From Mercenaria mercenaria (lineage: Eukaryota > Mollusca > Bivalvia > Venerida > Veneridae), in the NCBI RefSeq assembly GCF_021730395.1, contig NW_026463236.1, positions 1-64,000 of the forward strand: a stretch of 64,000 nucleotides of DNA. Direction: 5' to 3'. The notes below the pieces were generated by a model that saw only the letters and a list, made by a program, of their open reading frames with translations, did no database searches and had not been told where the DNA came from. Position 1 is the stretch's first letter. Each line of letters starts with the position of its first letter. The position numbers and the translations under genes are program-made. Shown here piece by piece: positions 14,101 to 21,538 of this stretch.

Positions 14101-14464
14101 GTATCGTAGATCTCTCTCACATTTGTTCAGATAGGTCCATTTTGCAACTTTCCAGGGCTACCACAGAGAAGAATAGAAAGAAAAATCGTTCAGAATAACT
14201 TTTAAAGATGTGCTTAATAAATGTTCACCGAACCTGGTCGGAAGAATAGTCTGAATATCACGGTACTGCTTTGATGAGCAACTTAAATGGGCTTTTTGTT
14301 TTCTATATAGTAATATTTTCTACAACATCTATACACTTTCGACAAATGGTTCACAGCTTTTTATTTATTGTATATTTGAATTTATTGTTTTCTTTCAGTT
14401 TGACACTAGCAAGTTTTCATGGGATGTTCTTAAAGATGACTTTTTGAAATATATATGTATCTGA
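2199..14464 (+). CDS. GTDC1: GTDC1-like tRNA-queuosine alpha-mannosyltransferase, last four exons (5' part off the window)
   Basis: Four exons join in frame with GT-AG introns: 2199-2343, 4091-4161, 4808-4899 and 14399-14464, with TGA at 14462-14464. They encode about 124 C-terminal residues. Diagnostic stretches are [53 protein letters not shown] and [10 protein letters not shown], all typical of the GT-B glycosyltransferase 1 domain of GTDC1. The HEFFG region and the following E are the usual nucleotide-sugar binding face of GT4-type enzymes. The vertebrate enzyme adds mannose to queuosine at the wobble position of tRNA-Asp (EC 2.4.1.110); that activity is known for the family and inferred here. 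The N-terminal half (DUF3524 region) must lie upstream. The last intron is about 9.5 kb and almost wholly repeats, while the final exon encodes only 21 residues. No frameshift or stop is seen in the four exons. Confidence 0.9.
2630..2681 (+). repeat. 3' tail of a SINE with (AAAT)n microsatellite
   Basis: The phrase GTTGGTGCGCAGTAAAACCC followed by five or more AAAT units matches the 3' end of the tRNA-derived SINE seen complete at 36269-36532 (GTCGGTGCGACGTTAAACCC plus AAAT units). Only the tail remains. It lies in the first visible intron of the GTDC1-like gene. Confidence 0.6.
5167..7165 (+). mobile_element. Minisatellite-filled element with 5' palindrome and 3' hairpin (Helentron/HINE-like architecture)
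   Basis: The left end is a palindrome, AGCTCACC...GGTGAGCT (about 5168-5195), followed by a TTTGTCCGTCGTCC-type stretch. Inside are about four units of roughly 165 bp (5210-5980, recurring phrases GAAAACTGGCC and TATGGCCCCTTAAAGGGCC). These are followed by units of about 130 bp beginning ATTACCTCCC (6100-6940). The right end is GAGCGATATA, a hairpin GGGCC-ATCAT-GGCCC, then TATTGT. No open frame longer than background is present, so it is non-autonomous. Hairpin ends and central tandem repeats are described for Helentron-associated elements of molluscs; that assignment is an inference. Confidence 0.7.
6096..6900 (+). repeat. higher-order tandem repeat, three ~130-bp monomers per ~470-bp unit
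   Basis: Monomers starting with ATTACCTCCC (or ATTTCCTCCC) occur near 6100, 6231, 6363, 6569, 6703 and 6836. Monomers 1 and 4 share AATGGATT...CAGTAA and the following GGACTGAGACAAT. Monomers 2 and 5 share TTTCAAAT(T/G)AAAA. Monomers 3 and 6 share AATGAATA..CC(T/T)CAGCAGC. The pattern A-B-C-A-B-C shows that a three-monomer unit was duplicated within the element. Confidence 0.65.
7122..7371 (+). repeat. 125-bp tandem duplication of the element terminus plus flank
   Basis: The 3' hairpin of the upstream element together with about 80 bp of adjoining 60-bp satellite is present twice in a row: TACTCAG at 7128 and again at 7253, with near-identical sequence through ATGTAGGTTTATTGAA. The two copies differ at a few bases, for example GGCCCTATTGT versus GACCCTCTTGT. 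Confidence 0.75.
7522..8838. mobile_element. TA-flanked non-autonomous DNA element, 1.3 kb (Tc1/mariner-pogo type ends)
   Basis: Terminal inverted repeats CAGTCTAACCTCTC at the left and its counterpart ending GAGGGGTTAGACTG at the right are flanked by TA on both sides (7520-7521 and 8839-8840). Further inward, the related segments CCGCTTAAGCGAGTTGACCG and GGTGACCGCTGAAGTGGG keep a looser inverted relation. TA duplications and CAGT ends are typical of the IS630/Tc1/mariner group, especially pogo-like families. The interior has only short open frames (7514-7711, 7854-8063, 8536-8793) with no transposase motif. The empty site is recognisable: the satellite unit reads through as TGATATA-ATGTATG on removal. 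Confidence 0.8.
8926..9171. other. unique flank left of the inverted array, with a ~52-bp direct repeat
   Basis: About 245 bp not belonging to the 60-bp satellite. It contains GCGTCTGTTGATCATGATTG...GTCGGCAAAGGCTTTG...AAATAAGAT (about 8971-9020). A near copy occurs at 13438-13490 on the other side of the array, in the same orientation. No gene is seen. Confidence 0.6.
9172..13410. mobile_element. 4.2-kb element made of inverted arrays of a ~60-bp hairpin-forming unit
   Basis: The ends are inverted repeats, CCGGTGTAA at 9172-9180 and TTACACCGG at 13402-13410. They continue inward for about 100 bp of matching CAGTTTTTTCCCC / CCCCGGGGAAA blocks and are flanked by GCA on both sides (9169-9171, 13411-13413), a possible 3-bp target duplication. 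The interior is dozens of units of about 59-61 bp. From about 9650 to 11220 they mostly read CAGTCAGTTCTTTCCCCC then CTAGCCAGTACTTGACCTGTCAGG. From about 11225 to 12990 they read as the reverse complement. Minor orientation flips occur near 10405-10530. Each unit junction is itself a dyad, GGGGGAAGAAATTGACC facing GTCAGTTCTTTCCCCC. Two AT-rich spacers (about 9460-9650 and 12990-13190) separate the ends from the arrays. No coding capacity; the 103-codon frame at 11330-11641 is repeat translation. Confidence 0.75.
13411..13560. other. unique flank right of the inverted array, with second copy of the ~52-bp direct repeat
   Basis: It contains GCGTCTGTTGATTTGAGCATG...GTCGGCAAATGCTTTGAAAT..., a near copy of the segment at 8971-9020, then about 60 bp of other sequence before the 60-bp satellite resumes at 13560. 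The repeat lies outside the terminal repeats of the array, so it is not a target duplication of that element. Confidence 0.55.
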
Positions 14465-15130
14465 AAACGAATAAAATGATATAAATATAAAAGTTAGTTA
14501 TGATTGAATCAAAACTTATGCATTTGCTGCTTGAATTTATAATAGTTATATACCTTACTATAAGTAGTAGCAACACTGCATAGAAACCTTTAACACTTGC
14601 AAAATAACAGGAAGAGTGCACAGTAACTAACCTGTTACATTTTGTGTATTATAATTATTCATTTTTGAATGACGTCATTTAACGTTTTATGTTGTCGTGA
14701 TTAAAAATTCCTTAACGTCGATAATTTATATAATTAATTGATTCAAACAATTCAGTAATCGTTATTGTATATATGTATGTAAAAACAACTCGTGAAATTG
14801 CAATAACGTTCGTTAAGTGGTTAATATAACTCCTAAATCTATATTTGTACTCGGGCTACGCCTCAGTGCAAATGTATGTTTAATGGTGCTAATAATCCCA
14901 TCAGATCTGCCATTGCAATTTAATAAGTGTATAATACATTTTATTTCACACTTACATATGTTTAACCAATTGGAAGCCTTTCTTTCTGTCACGTGACAAT
15001 ACAATAGAAACCAGTATTGTACTGTGTGTCACATTTTCTTAAGTATATGTAGTAACATCCGAAATCTACAATCCACAAACTCCATATTTTTTTCGTATTG
15101 GACTCCAGTCCCAAAAATCCATATCTTTTT
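14465..15130. other. 3' flank of the GTDC1-like gene; no gene seen
   Basis: AT-rich sequence. An AATAAA-type signal occurs just after the stop, at about 14470 (CGAATAAAATG), and could serve polyadenylation. Around 14840-14870 the phrase ACTCGGGCTACGCCTCAG resembles the loop of the fold-back hairpins at 16397 and 32079. The arms around it match only weakly here, so if it is a fold-back it is badly decayed. Confidence 0.45.
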
Positions 15131-16048
15131 ATCCCCCGCCGACGAAATCGGGAGGGGGTATTGAAATGGCGTTGTCAGTCCGTCCGTCCGTCCGTCCGCA
15201 GCCATTTCTCAGTAACTACTTGGTAGAATTTCATGAAACTTGAAATAAACATGAATCAACATACTGCGATGATGCCCGTCAAGTTTTTTTTGATTGGTCA
15301 ATTTCCTTCAGAGTTATTGCCCTTGATTTAATAAAAAATGTCCGTCTGCAGCCATTGCTCAGTAACTAACAGGTAGAATTTCATCAAATTTGAAATAGAC
15401 ATGAATCAAGATACTGCGCTGATGCCCGTCAAGTTTTTATTTTGATAGGTCAATTTCCCTCAGAGTTATTGCCCTTGATTTAATGAAAAATGTCCGTCTG
15501 CAGCCATTTCTCAGTAACTAGCAGGTAGAATTTCATCAAACTTGAAGTAGACATGAACCAAGATACTGCGACGATGCCCTTCAAGTTTTTTTCGATTGGT
15601 CAATTTTCCATATAGTTATTGCCCTTTAATTGTTTAAAAATCCACAGATCTGTACATAACAAACCAACCAATTGGAAGAATTTCATTAAACTTCTTCCAT
15701 TCTTTTCCATGAACATTTATTATAAACGTGATGTTGTGTACCTACACCTGGTCACCACCTTACCTTGGTCACCCCCTCCCCCCCCCCCCCCCCCCCCCCC
15801 CATTCATTTTTCGTTTTCTATCAATATTTATAATCAACATGTAAACTGTTGTATCCTCACCCCACTCCCCCCCCCCCCCCCCCCCCCCACCCACCCAAAC
15901 AAACCATTCATTTTCTTTTAATTTGATTTTGACTAATGAAATTATTTGCTTCTTGGTAACATTCTTAACTTTTTGCTGGATATATTTTTTTGCCGTTCCT
16001 CAACTCTGACCCTTTCGGCGGGGATTCCAATTCATCGAATTTGCTTGT
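15131..16048 (+). mobile_element. Minisatellite-filled hairpin-ended element, ~150-bp units
   Basis: The left end is a GC-rich hairpin (ATCCCCCGCCGAC...GGGAGGGGGTAT, 15131-15160) followed by repeated GTCC units. Three tandem units of about 150 bp start near 15198, 15348 and 15500 (each GCAGCCATT.CTCAGTAACTA...TGATGCCC.TCAAG). Poly-C tracts at 15774-15800 and about 15868-15890 follow. The right end has CTTTCGGCGGGGAT, partly inverted to the left hairpin, then AATTC-ATC-GAATT and TGCTTGTT. This is the same general terminal plan as at 5167-7165. The 100-codon frame at 15619-15921 is poly-C translated as poly-proline. Confidence 0.65.
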
Positions 16049-16396
16049 TCATATTGGACTGGACAACTCTTCCGATTCCTTATAAGGAGATTTGGAATTA
16101 CTCCCCTTGTATATACATGTAGCGACAGCAGTAATTTTTTTTTTTTTTTGAAGAAATGCGATAACTTTTTTTATTTTTGAATGAAACATGTTAGTGTAAG
16201 CACTCGGTTTCTTAGTTAGAACGTTTCCTATCCAATTATCATAGTTTCGATTCAAAAGTCCACGAAAAGTTGTCTTCGATTTTTTTTTGTGTTATCAGAG
16301 AAGAACGGATTTTAAATTAATGTGTGTTGTTGTTTGCGAGCTTAAATGTATGATGTTTTGTTTTGTACATCTATCTTTTTATGGTGTGAAATAAAG

Positions 16397-16563
16397 AGGT
16401 AATTTAACAGTGTTGAGTACAATACTGAATTCAATTGGACTGGTACACAGCAGTAATAACCCATATTTGGACTCGGCTTTCGCCTCGTCTAAATATGGAT
16501 TATTACTGCTGTGTACTCGTCCAGTAGAATTCGGTATTGTACTCAACACTGTTAAATAATCTC
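16397..16563. mobile_element. fold-back (hairpin) element with ~75-bp arms
   Basis: Two arms of about 75 bp are inverted copies of each other with only a few mismatches. The left arm has TTTAACAGTGTTGAGTACAA and CACAGCAGTAATAA. The right arm has their complements up to TTGTACTCAACACTGTTAAA. The loop, GGACTCGGCTTTCGCCTCGTC, is itself GC-rich and weakly palindromic. Similar loops occur in the other fold-backs of this window, suggesting one family. No coding content. Confidence 0.85.
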
Positions 16564-17426
16564 ATAGTATTTGCATTTTTTTTTGTGGAATGGATGAAGA
16601 CTACAATGTATATGCATATAATAGAACATTGAAATTTTTTTATCAAAGACATGACATTTGCTGTTCAATTCAATGGTTTCAACCAAATATTAAATGCATT
16701 AATCCATAAAAAGCCATGTCCTAATCGCATATTACAAAAACCACGTAAGACCTTTTAGAAATGCAAAAGAAATATGTAAATGCTGTACTAAATTACCTTT
16801 ATTGATTTTTAGCTCACCTGAGCAGAAAGTGCTCATGGTGAGCTATTGTGGACACCTTGTGTCGACAATTTTGACTTTTAACTCTCCAGAGGTCACAATT
16901 TTATCTCAGTCTTCCGGAAACTTGGTCAGAATACTACCTTTATTCAAACCTTGGATGTTTTTGTTTCTTGGGCATTTGGGATCAAGAACTAGGTTACTAG
17001 GTCAATTAATAGGAAAACGAACAAAACTGGATTACCCGAGGTTTAAAACAAGATTACTGGGTCAAATCATGAAGGAAAAAAACCTGTTAACACTAGATGC
17101 CACATTTTCTGTTTGATCTTCTAACACTTCTCAGAATTCTTGTCTCATCGATATCGAAATCAAGTTCAGAACTGGATTACCCGAGATTAAAAATAAGGTC
17201 ACTTGATCAAATCATAGAAAATCCTAGTTAACACACTAGAAGCGACAACTTGTGTTTGATCTCCTTAAAATTTGTCACAATGTTTTTCTCTATGAAACTA
17301 GCTTAATTTTATAAATTGGGTTACTTGAGATCAGAAACTAAACCAGGTCAATTAATAGGAAAGCCTTGCTAACACTCTAGAGGCTACATTTTGTACCTCA
17401 GCTTTATGAAACTTTGTCAGATTATT

Positions 17427-18334
17427 ATGCCCCCGAAGGGAGGCATATAGTTTTTGAACCGTCTGTCTGTCAGTCTGTCGGTCTGTCCGCATTTTTCGTG
17501 TCCGGTCCATATCTTTGTCATCGATGGATGGATTTTCAAAAAACTTGGCATGAATGTGTACCACAGTAAGACGACGTGTCGCGCGCAAGACCCAGGTCCG
17601 TAGCTCAAAGGTCAAGGTCACACTTAGACATTAAAGGATAGTGCATTGATGGGCGTGTCCGGTCCATATCTTTGTCATCGATGGATGGATTTTCAAATAA
17701 CTTGGCATGAATGTGTACCACAGTAAGACGACGTGTCATGCGCAAGACCCAGGTCCGTAGTTCAAAGGTCAAGGTCACACTTAGACATTAAAGGATAGTG
17801 CATTGATGGGCGTGTCCGGTCCATATCTTTGTCATCGATGGATGGATTTTCAAATAACTTGGCATGAATGTGTACCACAGTAAGACGACGTGTCATGCGC
17901 AAGACCCAGGTCCGTAGCTCAAAGGTCAAGGTCACACTTAGACATTAAAGGATAGTGCATTGATGGGCTTGTCCGGTCCATATCTTTGTCATCGATGGAT
18001 GGATTTTTAAATAACTTGGCATGAATGTGTACCACAGTAAGACGACGTGTCGCGCGCAAGACCCAGGTCCGTAGCTCAAAGGTCAAGGTCACACTTAGAC
18101 GTTAAATGTCATTTTTCATGATAGTGCATTGATGGGCGTGTCTGGTCCATATTTTTGTCATTCATGCATGGATTTTAAAATAACTACGCATGGATGTGTG
18201 ACACAGTAAGACGACGTGTCGCGAGCAAGACCCAGCTCCGTAGGTCAAAGGTCCTAAACTCTAACATCGGCCATAACTATTCATTTAAAGTGCCATCGGG
18301 GGCATGTGTCATCCTATGGAGACAGCTCTTGTTT
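17427..18334 (+). mobile_element. ATGCCCCCGA-ended minisatellite element, five ~157-bp units
   Basis: Perfect 10-bp inverted ends, ATGCCCCCGA at 17427-17436 and TCGGGGGCAT at 18296-18305. They are followed by TGTC-ATCCTATGGA-GACA and GCTCTTGTT, the 3' hairpin and tail of this group. Inside, TGTCCGG(T) recurs near 17499, 17656, 17813, 17970 and 18140, giving a unit of 157 bp that is almost unchanged between copies. The last unit carries a 13-bp insertion. A GTCTGTCTGTC run precedes the array. The overlapping open frames at 17352-17621 (minus) are repeat translation. Confidence 0.8.
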
Positions 18335-18478
18335 TTCTTTAGAAAATTCTATAATTATTTCAAAACTGGATTACACAAGGTAAAGAACTAGGTCACATTA
18401 TAGAAAGTCCTTGTGCCACATTTTCAGTTTGATTTTCATAAAACTTTCTCGAAAACTAGGTCACTAGATCAAATAAAA

Positions 18479-19348
18479 GTGCCCCCCCCCCCCCCCCTCC
18501 CGTCCTGAGTGGTGTGGGAAAATAGATTTGTTATTGTCCGTCCGTCCTTCCGAGAATGTTGTGTCGCGCCTGGCTCCAAAAGTATTTGACGTAGAGTCAC
18601 AAGACTTTACAGGAATGTTGGTCAGCATGTGTAGTTGTGCACCTGGGGTTTCATTCAGTCGTGTAGGAGTTATGGCCCCTGACTTTGTAAAAATTGGTCA
18701 TTTTAGCGTTGTGTCGCGCCTAGCTCCAAAAGTATTTGACCTAGAGTCACAAAACTATACAGGAATGTTGGTCAGCATGTGTAGTTGTGCACCTGGGGTT
18801 TCGCGTCCGGATTTATTCAGTCGTGTAGGAGTTATGGCCCCTGACTTACTAAAAAATGGTCATTTCAATGTTGTGTCGCGCGTAGCTCCAAAAGTATTTG
18901 ACCTAGAGTCACTAAAGTTTACAGGAATGTTGGTCAGCATGTGCAGTTGTGCACCTTGGGTTTCGCGTCCAGATTCATTCAGTCGTGTAGGAGTTATGAC
19001 CCCTGACTTAGTTAAAAATTGGTCATTTTAATGTTGTGTCGGGCGTAGTTCCAAAAGTATTTTACCTAGAGTCACCAAAGTTTAAAGGAATGTTGGTCAG
19101 CATGTGCAGTTGTGCACTTGGAGTTTCGTGTCCCGATTCATTCAGTATTATAGGAGTTATGGCCCCTGACCTAGGAAATAATTGTCATTTTAATGTTTTG
19201 TCGCGCATAGCTCCAAAAGTATTTGACGTAGAGTCACAAAACTTTACAGGAATGTTGTATCTTAAAAAATTGTTTAACCTGAGTCATTAAACCATGTTAC
19301 AGTGGCAGGAGTGGGGGCACTTTTGTCCTATGGACACACATCTAGTTG
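18479..19348 (+). mobile_element. GTGCCCCC-ended minisatellite element, five ~160-bp units
   Basis: The left end is GTGCCCCC extended into poly-C (18479-18499). The right end is GGGGGCAC (19313-19320), followed by the hairpin TGTCC-TAT-GGACA and CTAGTTG. Units containing TTGTGTCGCGC, then CAAAAGTATTTGACCTAGAG, then TATGGCCCCTGAC start near 18561, 18711, 18873, 19036 and 19200. Frames of 167 and 84 codons (18528-19031, 19036-19290) arise only because the unit length is often a multiple of three. They repeat the same peptide (MCSCAPGVS) and are not proteins. Confidence 0.75.
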
Positions 19349-20149
19349 TCAATGTTTGTCTCTTTGAAATCTAAGTCTGGGTTACCTTAGGTCTTTAATT
19401 GGATCACGTGGTCAAACCATACAAAAACCATATTATCACTCCAATGGCCACATTTTTACATGATTTTCATTAAGCACTGTCAGAAGGTTTGTCTTTATGA
19501 AATCTAGGTCAAATTCGATAGTGGATTACAAGGTCTAAAACTAGGTCACTAGGTCTTGTTTACACTTGAAATGTCAAATTTTCAACATGATCTACATGAG
19601 ACTTGATTGGCATGTTTGTCTGTTTAAAATATAGGATAAATTTGTGACTGGGTCACTTTGGGAAAAAGTAGGTCATTAGGTTATATCATAGAAAAACTTC
19701 AGAAGCCACTTTTTCAATAAAGTCACTTTTTCATCATAAAACTTAAAGTTCTTGAGGTCAAAAACGTTGTCACAAAGTCAACTCATTAAAATAATTGTTT
19801 AATGATCTGCTATTGTCTAAATGTTCGTCTATATGAAATCTAGGCCAAATTAGATACTAGGTTATCTGGGGTCAGGTAAGCGATACTGGAACTTCAGGGC
19901 CTTCTTGATGCTGAAAAAGGGCACTAGCAGTTCATTAAAAAGTCAGTGTAAGAAGCATCTTGACTGAAACTTCGAAAGTCAATATCATTCTCTTGTTAAG
20001 TGTAAAGCAGCCCTTCATTTTGCTGAAATATGTCTTTCCCTTGAAAATGCAACAATCATTATGTTAGGATCCTGTTCAAGGCATTCTCTATGCCAACAAA
20101 AATATACATAGATCTAATTTTATAATAAAGTCTCCTTCCTTCTTTGCAA

Positions 20150-20840
20150 AGATAAACAACATCAACAACATCGACATTCAGCGGACCTCACGGTATTGAC
20201 CTTTTGAATATTTATACTTGTTTTCCCCTTCCTCAACACCATCACTCCCAACCCCTTTTCTACCCCAACCGTAATTTTATTATTTTATCTTGCATATAAT
20301 TAAAATGTACTTGTTGCTGGACTTTTGAAGCAACCCGTCTGCTATATCTCTCCATCTCTCCTCTACAATTTCTGTTTCCGGCGGGCTTACTTCGCAATAT
20401 ATGGCTCTGGCTCTGTTTGCAAAAGACACAGCAAAAGACATGGATTCAGACGTTATCACATATGATAAGACAATATTAAAAAGATCAATTACTGTAGTAT
20501 ATGTTTGATATTGACTCTAGGAATCTTAACACGAAAACACGAGATCACGTGAAATATTTTAATTAGTTGACCAAAACGTCTTTTTGTGACATCACAAACA
20601 TTATCACAGCAGTCTAGTCGTAAAGACTATCGTGATAATGTTTGCAATATCTGGGAACTCGTACTTAAATCCGGATGATACAAGAACCCATACTCGTATA
20701 TACAGGTGCATACTTTTACAAAAATAAAACCTGATTAAGCTTAGTGCAAAGTATTATTGTTTTGCAAATACTATTTCAGAAGCCAATATATATGCATTAA
20801 AATGATACAATTGTTAGCAAAGAACGTAAATGAGACAATT
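20150..20840 (-). other. sequence downstream of HSPA12-like copy 1, homologous to 56210-56810
   Basis: Blocks such as CACGAGATCACGT, TTGACCAAAACGTCTTT, GACATCACAAAC.TTATCACAGCAGT, CATACTTTTA and ATATGCATTA occur in the same order and spacing at 56210-56810, which is downstream of HSPA12-like copy 3. Copy 2 has no such sequence that I can see. It is probably 3' UTR or flank carried along in the gene duplication. It holds no open frame of note. Confidence 0.65.
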
Positions 20841-20887
20841 TTTACAACCTATCATATTCAACTTGATGGCAAAAGTATAGCCCATCA

Positions 20888-21098
20888 GCAGATCAAGATC
20901 ACAAGCATAACCCTTATCGATGTGGGTTCGAGCCTCACTCCAGCTGGTTTACGGAAGGTAGATAAGTGCCCGCTCGTGATGAAATAATGCAAGGAGGGGC
21001 ATATTGGGTCTTCCTCTACCATCAAAGCTGGAAAGTCGCCATATGACCGAAAATGTGTCAGTGCGACGTTAAACCCAACCAAAAAAAAATAAATAAAG
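20888..21098 (+). mobile_element. tRNA-derived SINE, 5'-shortened copy
   Basis: It matches the complete SINE at 36269-36532 from the tRNA box B (GGGTTCGAGCCTCACTC) through GCCCGCTCGTGATGAAATAATGCA, CTGGAAAGTCGCCATATGACC, GTGCGACGTTAAACCC and the AAAT tail. The first part of the tRNA-like head is missing or too diverged to recognise. Confidence 0.8.
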
Positions 21099-21538
21099 TT
21101 CCGCATAAGACGAGGCCTGTAATGTTCTGATTATGTATATGAACATTTCGGACCTTTAAAGGGATTTGTATTATAAATGACTGACCCAAGACGGGATTGT
21201 TTAACACTACGTTTTTTCACTACAACTAATACAACTGCTTTATAGTATAATATAAGCATGTATACGTTCTTAGAACCGGCACGCTATACGCTAGTGCGGT
21301 GCAGGAGGGAGGAGCTACATTTCATGAATGAGTGACCATTACAAGGCCCGTTTGGTGAGATCTGTTAGGACACCACTTGACAACCAGTATACATTTGTGA
21401 CGGGATGCAGGCCAGTCTCCGACATAGGCGAACATCTCATTAACGATTTGATAAAAGACTAATTGTTATTAGAATACTGCAGAAAACTGTGATTGTGCAC
21501 TTAACACACAACCAAAACAAATGTGCAATTTTCCTAAT

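Larger units (their letters stand above)
16811..19908 (+). mobile_element. AGCTCACC-type hairpin-ended element carrying two nested insertions
   Basis: The left end is a palindrome, AGCTCACCTG...CATGGTGAGCT (16811-16845). The body has the AGGTCA-rich units related to those at 1-906 (ACTAGGTCA, TCATAGAAAA). The right end is a decayed form of the usual 3' hairpin near 19868-19905 (CAGGTAAGCGATACTGG...GGGCCTTCTTGATG). Two other hairpin-ended elements (17427-18334, 18479-19348) sit inside it and account for more than half of its length. Confidence 0.6.

Noticed and set aside
15619-15921. Open frame with a poly-proline run
   Set aside because: The run is a poly-C tract inside a repeat element.
18528-19290. 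Open frames of 167 and 84 codons with repeated MCSCAPGVS peptide
   Set aside because: They arise from tandem repeat units in a hairpin-ended element; the peptide period equals the DNA repeat and there is no start context or splice support.
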